Below, piece after piece: positions 25,172 to 33,282 of a DNA stretch of 40,937 nucleotides. Position numbers and translations under genes: made by a program. The notes beneath the pieces are model-generated. The model made no database searches, had not been told where the DNA came from, and saw nothing but the letters and a program-made list of their open reading frames with translations. How positions within the stretch are numbered: the first letter of the stretch is position 1; the number at the start of each line of letters is the position of its first letter. The stretch comes from an uncultured Lachnospiraceae bacterium (lineage in GTDB: Bacteria; Bacillota; Clostridia; Lachnospirales; Lachnospiraceae): the NCBI GenBank assembly GCA_947170415.1, contig CAMVTN010000007.1, positions 1-40,937 on the forward strand, given 5' to 3'.

Positions 25172-26233
25172 TCAAAGGCGGTGGATCAAGATGCAGTTAC
25201 CTGCATTAAATGGTTCAAAACCGCCATTCATTATCAGAGTATTATCCTGAAGATTTACTCTGAAGAAAGATATAGTATTTGTTTCGTGGTTCATGGACAG
25301 AAGGAAACGGTTGTCATCAGACAAAGCGATATCCTTAGGGAACTGACCTGAAACAGGCAGTACAAATAATTCCTTAAGGAGACCGGTCGTCTTATCTCTT
25401 TCAAACAGTCCGACAGAGTCATCACCTGCATTTGAGCAGTAGATGTACTTGTCATCAGCGGAAAGGTGAAGAGCATAAGCTGCAGTCATGTTTGATGGAT
25501 CCTTTTCGACTGTCGGAACGGTCTGGATCTTCTTAAATACCGGCTCTCCGTCCACTTCTTCGTATGAATAAACATCAATAATGTTCTTCAGCTCGTGGAT
25601 GATGTAGGCAAATTTTCCATCAAGTGAGAACTTGATATGGTGAGGAGCGGACTCGATATCTGAACGAATGATATCTTCGAGCTTCAGCTTACCGGTTTCG
25701 TGGTTCAGGCGGTAAACCTTGATCTGGTCCATTCCTACGTCAGTAGCGCAGAGGTACTTATTATCACGTGTCATCTTTACACAGTCAACATGAGGGCGGA
25801 AATTACGCTCGGCGATGCTGCCGACACCCTTCTGATAGATCTCGTCGCAGATCTTGTTGACACTTCCGTCGGAATTGATGGAAAGAACTGTGATCTTTCC
25901 GTCGTGATATCCGGCAACAAATACGAAACGGTCTTCGTAATCAGTATTCAGATAGCATCCGCGCATGCCGTTGATATCTGTCATGTTGAGGAAGTCGAGG
26001 CCTCCGTCTGCCTTGATCTTGAAAGCAGCAACTCCGTCATCCGTGATGGAATACAGGAATTTTCTGTTGTGAGAGATAGTGATGTAGGACGCATTGGTGA
26101 TCTTAACGCTGTCCTTTAAAGAAATTCGTCCCGAATCGGGATTGAAATCGTAGACGCGAATGCCGCAACCATCATTTCTGGTGTAGCCGGCGCCGTATAC
26201 AACGTACTTACCGATAGCTTTGTTTTCGCTCAT
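25172..26233 (-). CDS. Lactonase family beta-propeller protein (6-phosphogluconolactonase type)
   Basis: 353 residues from the ATG at 26233, preceded by GGAGG. An ATG 12 bases upstream overlaps that site and is rejected. The repeated blade pattern (YLCATDVGMDQIKVYRLN; FAYIIHELKNIIDVYSY; YIYCSNAGDDSVGLFERD; LLSMNHETNTISFFRVN) marks the PF10282 seven-bladed propeller, related to Pgl of E. coli and YkgB of Bacillus. Pgl hydrolyses 6-phosphogluconolactone, but many members have unproven substrates. It is cytoplasmic, with no signal peptide. It is transcribed in the same direction as aroC upstream and ends in its own terminator. Confidence 0.85.
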   Translation of the reverse strand: MSENKAIGKYVVYGAGYTRNDGCGIRVYDFNPDSGRISLKDSVKITNASYITISHNRKFLYSITDDGVAAFKIKADGGLDFLNMTDINGMRGCYLNTDYEDRFVFVAGYHDGKITVLSINSDGSVNKICDEIYQKGVGSIAERNFRPHVDCVKMTRDNKYLCATDVGMDQIKVYRLNHETGKLKLEDIIRSDIESAPHHIKFSLDGKFAYIIHELKNIIDVYSYEEVDGEPVFKKIQTVPTVEKDPSNMTAAYALHLSADDKYIYCSNAGDDSVGLFERDKTTGLLKELFVLPVSGQFPKDIALSDDNRFLLSMNHETNTISFFRVNLQDNTLIMNGGFEPFNAGNCILIHRL

Positions 26234-26314
26234 ATTTGCCTCCATCGCTCTGTCGGACCCTGAAAATCCGGCAGGATTTAGTATAGAAACCGGCCGGAGA
26301 GAACCGGAGTTTCT

Positions 26315-27421
26315 TCAACCTAAATTATCATAAAATTCGCGAATCATGTCAATACGCGCAGTCATATTTCTGAGCAGAAGATCTGCGATCGTAAGACTCG
26401 CCATTGACTCAACAACGACCACTGCACGGGGAACGATCAGAGGGTCGTGTCTTCCTGTGATCGTAAGTGATTTAGGAACACCGGTTATATCGACAGTTTG
26501 CTGCTCTTTCGATATAGAAGGAGTAGGTTTTACTGCTGCACGGAAGATAACAGGTGCTCCGCTCGACATGCCGCCAAGCACGCCGCCTGCGTGATTGGTA
26601 ACGGGATGAATTTTATTATTTTCAGATAAAAAACCATCGTTATTTTCTGAACCGCGGGCTTCGGCAGCTTTAAAACCGTCGCCCATCTCAAATCCTTTAA
26701 CGGCTCCTATGGACATGATCGCCTGTGAGAGAAGAGCATCAAGTTTATCAAATACTGTCTCGCCGAGACCAACAGGAAGTCCGTTGATCCTGCATTCGAT
26801 CACACCTCCGGCAGAATCCTGTTCGGAACGGATGGAGTCTACCCATTCGGCAGCTTTTTCATAAACTTCGTGATCTGGAAGAGAAAGTGGATTTTTTAAG
26901 GATTCTTTGTAGTCGATTCTATCATCAGGTACAGAAAAATGTCCGATAGACTTTGCGTAGGCTTCAACAGAGATACCCAGTTCTTTTAGGAAAGCTGCGG
27001 CTACTGCACCTGCTGCCACACGACCGGCAGTTTCACGGCCGGAAGAACGTCCGCCGCCACGGTAGTCACGGAAACCATATTTTTTATCAAAGGTGAAATC
27101 GGCATGACCAGGACGATATACATCCTTTAGATTGTTGTAATCTTTTGAGTGCTGGTCATTATTGCGGATAAGGAGGGAAATAGGAGTTCCCTCTGTGGTG
27201 TCATTAAAAACACCGGAAAGTATCTCGACTTCGTCAGATTCGGCACGTGCAGTGGTGAAACGGGACTGCCCCGGCTTTCTGCGATCCAGATATTTCTGAA
27301 TGTCGCTGGCTTTAAGCGGGATTCCTGCGGGGCATCCGTCTACAACAGCTCCGATTCCGGCACCGTGAGATTCTCCCCAGGTCGTAGCGCGAAAAAGTGT
27401 TCCAAAAGTTGACCCGGCCAT
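26315..27421 (-). CDS. aroC: Chorismate synthase
   Basis: 368 residues, the usual length. Signature regions: the N-terminal GTLFRATTWGESHGAGIGAV, RKPGQSRFTTAR (residues ~49-60), YRGGGRSSGRETAGRVAAGA (the FMN and substrate loop) and the C-terminal GRHDPLIVPRAVVVVESM. It converts 5-enolpyruvylshikimate-3-phosphate to chorismate, the last shared step before Phe, Tyr and Trp synthesis, and needs reduced FMN. An AAGGAG ribosome site lies 8 bases before the ATG. An extended -10 sequence (TGTTATCAT, minus strand) near 27453-27461 may be its promoter. No other aro gene is nearby. Confidence 0.96.
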   Translation of the reverse strand: MAGSTFGTLFRATTWGESHGAGIGAVVDGCPAGIPLKASDIQKYLDRRKPGQSRFTTARAESDEVEILSGVFNDTTEGTPISLLIRNNDQHSKDYNNLKDVYRPGHADFTFDKKYGFRDYRGGGRSSGRETAGRVAAGAVAAAFLKELGISVEAYAKSIGHFSVPDDRIDYKESLKNPLSLPDHEVYEKAAEWVDSIRSEQDSAGGVIECRINGLPVGLGETVFDKLDALLSQAIMSIGAVKGFEMGDGFKAAEARGSENNDGFLSENNKIHPVTNHAGGVLGGMSSGAPVIFRAAVKPTPSISKEQQTVDITGVPKSLTITGRHDPLIVPRAVVVVESMASLTIADLLLRNMTARIDMIREFYDNLG

Positions 27422-27544
27422 GTTTTTGCTCCTTAAATCATTGTTTTCGATAATGATAACACAGTTTATCGGGATATTACATGGATTATTTTAGTTATGT
27501 TAATCATTGAGTTTATGTTTATTGTGTGTTAAATTATACATAGT

Positions 27545-27574
27545 TGATAAACTGTTTAGGGGACGTGTTTATCA
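27545..27574 (+). promoter_or_regulatory. Inverted repeat in the vanY-like gene leader
   Basis: A perfect 8-bp repeat TGATAAAC (27545-27552) / GTTTATCA (27567-27574), loop of 14. The TTGATA at 27544-27549 could be a -35 box, or the hairpin could lie at the 5' end of a transcript from a -10-like TATACA at 27535-27540. The two readings exclude each other. Confidence 0.4.
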
Positions 27575-27618
27575 TAGCAGGGATGAGAGTATTGTAATTA
27601 GTTAGGGGTAGTCCATTT

Positions 27619-28677
27619 ATGAAGGTCAGGGTTCAGAACAGACTGATGGACATAGCCAGACATCATAAGGCACTTAGGGTTCTGTGCATGGTTGTGTTCG
27701 TGGCATGGCTGTTTTTCTATCATTTATTCCACACATTATTCCATAATATGAGAAAAGTTACTGCTGTCGCTGCAGTATGCTGTATTTTTGTACTGACGAG
27801 CAGTTTCACATTTGCTGAGGATGAGATAGGCAATTACGAGTCCTATGGTATCTATGTCACGACTGCCGATGGAACAGCTTTTGAAGTTGAAAACATGGAC
27901 GATATGGACGATGAGACCAATGGCGGCTACAGCGAAACAGGAGCAACCGTTTCAGCAGATGATGCTGCGGATATGAGGGATCTCGAAAATGCTATCAGCA
28001 GAAACAGCGCATCGTCCGTTGAGAGTACGTCGGATTTTCAGACAGATGAGAGCGCAAGGATATACAGTGATGAAGAAGGTTCATATGTCAATGCGGATTA
28101 TGCAGATGACTGGTCACTTATCCTTATAAATAAGCACAATCATATTCCGGATGATTATGAGTTTGAACTCGAAACTATCCGCGGAAACGTTAAGAGTGAT
28201 ACGAGAGTAATGCCTCACGTACTTGAAATGTTGAAGGCAGCTCAGGAAGATGGTGTGAACCTCTATATCTGCTCACCTTATCGTACACCAGAGAAGCAGC
28301 AGCTGCTTTTTGCAAGAAAGATGAAATCTTACACGATGCAGGGATATTCCGAAGCAGAGGCTTATGATCTTGCGAGCCAGACAGTTGCTATACCCGGAAC
28401 CAGTGAGCATGAGGTTGGACTTGCGTTTGACTTTATCATTCCTGACTACCAGCAGCTGGATGCCGGATTCGGCGATACCGATGGTGGAAAATGGCTTAAA
28501 GAGCATGCTGCAGAATATGGATTTATCCTGCGTTATCCTAAGGGCAAGGAAACGATCACTGAAATAGAGTACGAACCATGGCATTACCGTTATGTCGGAG
28601 AAGCTGCGGCAAAGGAGATCATGGGACGTGAACTTTGTCTTGAAGAATATGACAGAGAAATAGGACTGGTTGATTAA
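27619..28677 (+). CDS. VanY-type D-alanyl-D-alanine carboxypeptidase (M15B)
   Basis: 352 residues. The C-terminal ~190 residues are an M15B/VanY domain: SPYRTPEKQQLLF, the zinc motif SEHEVGLAFDF (His264, Asp271) and EYEPWHYRYVG (catalytic Glu319, zinc ligand His322). It removes the terminal D-alanine from peptidoglycan stem peptides outside the membrane. The N-terminus is unusual. A hydrophobic segment (residues ~22-41) is followed by what looks like a complete signal peptide starting at Met44 (MRKVTAVAAV, cleavage likely after FTFA). An acidic, Ser-rich linker (~67-160) follows. A ribosome-site-like AGGGGTAG lies before the ATG at 27619; none precedes Met44. No vancomycin-resistance genes are nearby, so this is a housekeeping-type enzyme. 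Confidence 0.9.
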   Translation: MKVRVQNRLMDIARHHKALRVLCMVVFVAWLFFYHLFHTLFHNMRKVTAVAAVCCIFVLTSSFTFAEDEIGNYESYGIYVTTADGTAFEVENMDDMDDETNGGYSETGATVSADDAADMRDLENAISRNSASSVESTSDFQTDESARIYSDEEGSYVNADYADDWSLILINKHNHIPDDYEFELETIRGNVKSDTRVMPHVLEMLKAAQEDGVNLYICSPYRTPEKQQLLFARKMKSYTMQGYSEAEAYDLASQTVAIPGTSEHEVGLAFDFIIPDYQQLDAGFGDTDGGKWLKEHAAEYGFILRYPKGKETITEIEYEPWHYRYVGEAAAKEIMGRELCLEEYDREIGLVD

Positions 28678-28686
28678 TTTGGATTG

Positions 28687-28715
28687 TTGTCGTAGAATAA
28701 TACCACTTGTAAATT
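28687..28715 (+). promoter_or_regulatory. Possible promoter of tgt
   Basis: TTGTCG (28687-28692), a spacer of 17, and TAAATT (28710-28715), just after the vanY-like stop. If real, the terminator hairpin at 28735-28773 would lie in the tgt leader. Confidence 0.35.
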
Positions 28716-28734
28716 TAATGGTTTAAGAAGAATG

Positions 28735-28773
28735 GCAAACAAGTCATAAATTTGGCTTGTTTGCTGATTTTTT
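28735..28773 (+). terminator. Rho-independent terminator 16 bases before tgt
   Basis: A perfect 9-bp stem GCAAACAAG (28735-28743) with CTTGTTTGC (28756-28764), followed by TGA and T6. It is either the terminator of the upstream gene or an attenuator of tgt. Confidence 0.85.
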
Positions 28774-28789
28774 GGAACGAAGAGAAAAA

Positions 28790-29923
28790 ATGTACGAATT
28801 AATTACAAAAGACGGTAGAGCAAAAAGAGGACGTCTCACAACAGTTCATGGTGTGATCGAGACGCCTGTTTTCATGAATGTCGGTACGGTAGCAGCTATT
28901 AAAGGCGCGGTATCCACGGTGGATCTCCACGAGATCGGAACACAGGTGGAACTTAGTAATACATATCATCTGCATGTTCGTACCGGTGACAAACTGATAA
29001 AGAAGATTGGCGGACTCCATAAGTTTATGAACTGGGATCGTCCTATCCTTACTGATTCCGGCGGATTTCAGGTTTTTTCACTTTCATCTTTAAGAAAGAT
29101 CAAAGAAGAAGGCGTAACTTTCCGTTCGCATATCGATGGCAGAAAGATCTTTATGGGTCCGGAAGAAAGTATGCAGATTCAGTCGAATCTCGGATCTACT
29201 ATTGCTATGGCATTTGATGAATGTCCTAATTCAAAGGCAAGCAGAGATTATGTTCGTCCCAGCGTGGAAAGAACCACCAGATGGCTTAAGCGATGCAAGG
29301 TGGAGATGGACAGACTGAATTCACTTCCTGATACGGTTAATCCTCACCAGATGCTCTTTGGGATCAATCAGGGTGCGATCTATGATGATATCCGTATCCA
29401 GCATGCGCAGGAAATAGCGGAGATGGATCTCGATGGTTATGCAGTCGGCGGACTGGCAGTAGGTGAGACAGCAGAGGAAATGTATCATGTTCTTGATGTG
29501 ACAGTGCCTCATCTGCCTGAAAATAAGCCGACTTACCTCATGGGTGTCGGAACACCTGCGAATATTATAGAGGGTGTATATAGAGGAATCGATTTCTTTG
29601 ACTGCGTATATCCGTCAAGAAATGGACGTCATGGTCATGTTTATACACATCACGGAAAGAAAAATCTCTTTAATGCCAAGTATGAACTGGATACCAGACC
29701 GATCGAGGAAGGATGCCAGTGTGAGGCGTGTCGGAATTACAGCAGAGCGTATGTGCGTCATCTTCTGAAAGCAAAGGAAATGCTCGGTATGCGCCTTTGC
29801 GTAATGCATAACCTCTATTTCTATAATCATATGATGGAAGAGATCAGAGAGGCGATCGAAGCTCATCACTATGAGGAATTCAGAAAGCAGTTCCTGGAAG
29901 ATCTTAATACACCTGATGATTGA
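28790..29923 (+). CDS. tgt: tRNA-guanine transglycosylase (queuosine)
   Basis: 377 residues from the ATG at 28790. An in-frame TTG at 28757 lies inside the terminator and is rejected. Motifs: ILTDSGGFQVFSL (active-site Asp and substrate pocket), the catalytic region DFFDCVYPSRNGRHG, and the zinc site CQCEACRNYSRAYVRHL with a later His in MHNLYFYNHMM. It exchanges guanine 34 for preQ1 in tRNAs for Asp, Asn, His and Tyr. It is followed by yajC, a widespread gene pair. The ribosome site is modest (GAAGAG). Confidence 0.97.
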   Translation: MYELITKDGRAKRGRLTTVHGVIETPVFMNVGTVAAIKGAVSTVDLHEIGTQVELSNTYHLHVRTGDKLIKKIGGLHKFMNWDRPILTDSGGFQVFSLSSLRKIKEEGVTFRSHIDGRKIFMGPEESMQIQSNLGSTIAMAFDECPNSKASRDYVRPSVERTTRWLKRCKVEMDRLNSLPDTVNPHQMLFGINQGAIYDDIRIQHAQEIAEMDLDGYAVGGLAVGETAEEMYHVLDVTVPHLPENKPTYLMGVGTPANIIEGVYRGIDFFDCVYPSRNGRHGHVYTHHGKKNLFNAKYELDTRPIEEGCQCEACRNYSRAYVRHLLKAKEMLGMRLCVMHNLYFYNHMMEEIREAIEAHHYEEFRKQFLEDLNTPDD

Positions 29924-29934
29924 TTAATTAAAAC

Positions 29935-29963
29935 TTGCGGATAAATTAAGATTTGTGTATCAT
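29935..29963 (+). promoter_or_regulatory. Probable promoter of yajC
   Basis: TTGCGG (29935-29940), a spacer of 17, and TATCAT (29958-29963), 33 bases before the start codon. Confidence 0.5.
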
Positions 29964-29995
29964 GTATTTTAACGTTTGAAAGGAGATTTCGAAAA

Positions 29996-30316
29996 ATGAA
30001 TTTACTGCTCAGCGGCGCTGCTGCAGGCACAGGTGGAAACCTTGCTATGATCGTTGTTTACATCGTTCTTATCGGCGCTATGTTTTATTTTATGATGTTC
30101 CGTCCGCAGAAGAAGGAACAGAACCGCATGAAGGCTATGCTCGATGCTCTTGAAGTGGGGGACTCTGTTCTGACAAACAGCGGCTTTTATGGTGTGGTTA
30201 TCGATATTACTGAGGATACAGTTATTGTTGAGTTCGGCAGCAACAAAAATTGCCGAATCCCGATGCAGAAAACTGCAATCGCTCAGATCGAGAAGCCGGA
30301 GTCAGCAGCTGACTGA
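29996..30316 (+). CDS. yajC: Preprotein translocase accessory subunit YajC
   Basis: 106 residues. One N-terminal membrane segment (~17-36) is followed by the family hallmark FRPQKKEQNRMKAM. A small domain with VGDSVLTNSGFYGVVIDI and TVIVEFGSNKNCRIP comes next. YajC associates with SecDF at the Sec translocon. A GAAAGGAG ribosome site precedes the start. secD and secF do not follow directly; leuB does, after a hairpin. Confidence 0.95.
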   Translation: MNLLLSGAAAGTGGNLAMIVVYIVLIGAMFYFMMFRPQKKEQNRMKAMLDALEVGDSVLTNSGFYGVVIDITEDTVIVEFGSNKNCRIPMQKTAIAQIEKPESAAD

Positions 30317-30346
30317 TAATCGATAGATATTTAGAACGGATTCTAG

Positions 30347-30367
30347 AGGGCGTGCAGTGCACGCCCT
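30347..30367 (+). terminator. Probable terminator after yajC
   Basis: A perfect 9-bp GC-rich stem AGGGCGTGC (30347-30355) with GCACGCCCT (30359-30367) and a 3-base loop. The following T content is weak. Confidence 0.6.
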
Positions 30368-30472
30368 ATTCTGTATAAAAATGCTTTATCGAGTTAAAGT
30401 ACAAAAAACTTAAAAAGTCATAGTGTTAAATTGCAAAGATGCGTTTTGACATGCGAAAGGAGTGTAAAGTTA

Positions 30473-31555
30473 ATGGAATTCAATATAGGCTGTATTGCCG
30501 GAGATGGAATAGGCCCGGAGGTTACTGCTGAAGCAAGGAAGGTTCTCGACAGTATCGGTGCAAAGTACGGACACACATTTAACTATACAGATATTTTGAT
30601 GGGTGGATGCTCTATTGATAAGCATGGTGTTCCACTCACAGATGAGGCAATAGAACAGGCGAAGGCATCGGATGCGGTTCTTATGGGTTCCATCGGAGGA
30701 AATACATCAACATCACCGTGGTATAAGCTCCCGCCGGAAAAACGTCCGGAAGCAGGTCTCTTAAAGATCAGAAAGGCACTGGGACTTTTTGCAAATCTTC
30801 GTCCTTCATATTTGTATCCTGAATTGTCAGACGCCTGCCCGCTGAGACATGAAACAGCAGAAAAAGGCTTTGATATGCTGATCATGAGAGAACTTACCGG
30901 AGGACTTTACTTTGGTGAGCGTCATACCACTGAAGTCGATGGTGTGATGACTGCAGTAGATACACTTTCCTATAACGAGGATGAGATCCGGCGTATCGCT
31001 ATCAAGGGCTTTGAGGTCGCTATGAAGCGCAGAAAGAAAGTTACGAGCGTGGATAAGGCAAATGTCCTTGACTCATCAAGACTTTGGAGAAAAGTCGTAA
31101 ATGAAGTCGCAGAGAAATATCCGGAAGTAACAGTAGAGCATATGCTCGTAGATAATGCAGCAATGCAGCTCGTAAAGGATCCGGCACAGTTTGATGTAGT
31201 TCTTACTGAGAATATGTTTGGAGACATCCTTTCTGATGAGGCAGCTGAGATCACAGGCTCTATCGGAATGCTCTCAAGTGCTTCACTTAACGAGACAAGC
31301 TTCGGCCTTTATGAGCCTTCAGGCGGATCAGCACCGGATATTGCAGGAAGGGGCATCGCAAATCCTATCGCAACGATCCTTTCTGCTGCAATGATGCTTC
31401 GTTTCTCATTCGGACTGCAGAAAGAGGCTGATGCAGTGGAAGAAGCAGTTCGCAAGGTGCTCAGAGAAGGTTACCGTACAGGAGACATCTATTCAGAAGG
31501 AACGACAAAGGTTGGGACAGCAGAAATGGGTGATCTCATAGCAGCAAGAGTTTAA
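30473..31555 (+). CDS. leuB: 3-isopropylmalate dehydrogenase
   Basis: 360 residues from the ATG at 30473, preceded by GAAAGGAG. A longer frame to 30431 is rejected because it contains the ribosome site. Motifs: [10 protein letters not shown] at the start, [12 protein letters not shown] (substrate loop), [13 protein letters not shown], and the NAD-binding end [17 protein letters not shown]. It oxidises and decarboxylates 3-isopropylmalate in leucine synthesis, in the cytoplasm. It is the first gene of leuB-ilvD-ilvB, with gaps of 33 and 17 bases, so probably one transcript. leuA, leuC and leuD are not in view, and I see no T-box in the short leader. Confidence 0.96.
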   Translation: MEFNIGCIAGDGIGPEVTAEARKVLDSIGAKYGHTFNYTDILMGGCSIDKHGVPLTDEAIEQAKASDAVLMGSIGGNTSTSPWYKLPPEKRPEAGLLKIRKALGLFANLRPSYLYPELSDACPLRHETAEKGFDMLIMRELTGGLYFGERHTTEVDGVMTAVDTLSYNEDEIRRIAIKGFEVAMKRRKKVTSVDKANVLDSSRLWRKVVNEVAEKYPEVTVEHMLVDNAAMQLVKDPAQFDVVLTENMFGDILSDEAAEITGSIGMLSSASLNETSFGLYEPSGGSAPDIAGRGIANPIATILSAAMMLRFSFGLQKEADAVEEAVRKVLREGYRTGDIYSEGTTKVGTAEMGDLIAARV

Positions 31556-31588
31556 GACTGGTTAAGTTTATAGTAGGAGGAATCGGAA

Positions 31589-33265
31589 ATGAGAAGTGAT
31601 AATGTAAAAAGAGGAGATCAGGCAGCTCCTGCAAGAAGTCTTTTTAATGCACTGGGATATACAAAAGAGGAGATGGAGAGACCGTTAGTAGGTATCGTAA
31701 GCTCCTATAATGAAATCGTTCCGGGACACATGAACCTTGATAAGATCACACAGGCTGTAAAGCTTGGTGTAGCAGAGGCGGGCGGAACACCGGTAGTATT
31801 TCCTGCTATCGCTGTTTGTGATGGTATTGCAATGGGTCATATCGGAATGAAATATTCACTAGTAACACGTGACCTCATCGCTGATTCAACAGAGTGTATG
31901 GCGCTTGCTCATCAGTTTGATGCTCTCGTAATGATCCCGAACTGTGATAAGAACGTTCCGGGACTCCTGATGGCAGCTGCACGCGTAAATATCCCGACAG
32001 TATTTGTATCCGGCGGCCCGATGCTCGCAGGACACGTTCATGGCAAAAAGCGTTCACTTTCTTCAATGTTTGAGGCTGTTGGAGAAAAGGCTGCCGGCAG
32101 GATCGATGAAGCAGAGCTTGATTACTTTGCAGAGCATGTGTGTCCGACCTGTGGTTCCTGTTCAGGTATGTACACTGCAAACTCCATGAACTGTCTTACA
32201 GAAGTGATCGGTATGGGACTTCGCGGAAATGGTACGATTCCTGCAGTTTATTCTGAGAGGATCCGTCTCGCAAAGCAGGCAGGATATGCAGTAATGGAGA
32301 TGTACAGGAGAAATATCCGTCCGAGAGACATCATGACAAAGGAAGCATTTATGAATGCCATGACAATGGATATGGCACTCGGATGCTCAACAAATACTAT
32401 GCTTCACCTGCCGGCTATCGCTCATGAAGCAGGCGTAGAGCTCAATATGGAGATCGCAAACGAGATTTCTGCACGTACGCCTAATCTCTGTCATCTGGCA
32501 CCGGCTGGCCCGACTTATATGGAAGATCTCAATGAGGCAGGCGGTGTTTATGCAGTAATGAACGAGCTTAATAAAAAGAATCTGCTGAATCTTGACTGCA
32601 TGACAGTTACAGGAAAGACAGTCGGAGAAAATATCAAGAATGCAGTAAACATGAATCCGGAAGTTATCCGTCCTATCGAAAATCCTTACATGCAGGAGGG
32701 CGGTATCGCAGTACTTAAGGGAAATATCGCACCGGATACAGGTATCGTAAAGAGATCCGCAGTCGCTCCGTCAATGATGACACATGAAGGTCCGGCACGC
32801 GTATTTGATTGTGAGGAAGATGCGATCAGCGCGATCCTTGGCGGAAAGATCAATCCGGGTGATGTAGTTGTTATCCGTTATGAGGGACCGAAGGGCGGAC
32901 CGGGAATGAGAGAGATGCTGAACCCGACAAGTGCCATCGCAGGTATGGGACTGGGAGAAAGCGTTGCCCTCATCACAGACGGACGTTTCTCCGGAGCTTC
33001 CAGAGGAGCATCTATCGGACATGTTTCTCCTGAGGCAGCAGTAGGCGGTCCGATTGCCCTCATTGAAGAAGGCGATATCATCAAGGTTGATATCCCGAAC
33101 AATGCGCTGAACGTTCTCGTATCCGACGAAGTCCTTGCAGAGAGACGCAAGAATTGGAAGCCGAGAAAGCCAAATGTAACCACAGGTTATCTTGCACGTT
33201 ATCAGAAACTCGTAACAAGCGGAAACCGCGGCGCTGTTTTGGAAATACCTGAGGAATTAAGATAA
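31589..33265 (+). CDS. ilvD: Dihydroxy-acid dehydratase
   Basis: 558 residues, the standard length. Iron-sulphur cysteines lie in [17 protein letters not shown] and [18 protein letters not shown]. The C-terminal [21 protein letters not shown] is also diagnostic. It dehydrates dihydroxy-isovalerate and dihydroxy-methylvalerate to the keto acids that become valine, isoleucine and leucine. The ribosome site AGGAGGAA is strong. It lies between leuB and ilvB in one apparent operon. Confidence 0.97.
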   Translation: MRSDNVKRGDQAAPARSLFNALGYTKEEMERPLVGIVSSYNEIVPGHMNLDKITQAVKLGVAEAGGTPVVFPAIAVCDGIAMGHIGMKYSLVTRDLIADSTECMALAHQFDALVMIPNCDKNVPGLLMAAARVNIPTVFVSGGPMLAGHVHGKKRSLSSMFEAVGEKAAGRIDEAELDYFAEHVCPTCGSCSGMYTANSMNCLTEVIGMGLRGNGTIPAVYSERIRLAKQAGYAVMEMYRRNIRPRDIMTKEAFMNAMTMDMALGCSTNTMLHLPAIAHEAGVELNMEIANEISARTPNLCHLAPAGPTYMEDLNEAGGVYAVMNELNKKNLLNLDCMTVTGKTVGENIKNAVNMNPEVIRPIENPYMQEGGIAVLKGNIAPDTGIVKRSAVAPSMMTHEGPARVFDCEEDAISAILGGKINPGDVVVIRYEGPKGGPGMREMLNPTSAIAGMGLGESVALITDGRFSGASRGASIGHVSPEAAVGGPIALIEEGDIIKVDIPNNALNVLVSDEVLAERRKNWKPRKPNVTTGYLARYQKLVTSGNRGAVLEIPEELR

Positions 33266-33282
33266 ACATACAGGAGTAGAAT

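Noticed and set aside
26270-26300. Terminator after aroC
   Set aside because: An AGAAAC/GTTTCT plus CCGG pairing exists but has a bulge and no clear T run on the minus strand; too weak to call.
28678-28789. preQ1 riboswitch before tgt
   Set aside because: The sequence does not show the conserved preQ1 core; only a terminator-type hairpin is visible.
30368-30472. T-box or leucine leader before leuB
   Set aside because: The gap is about 100 bases and lacks the T-box sequence and any run of Leu codons.
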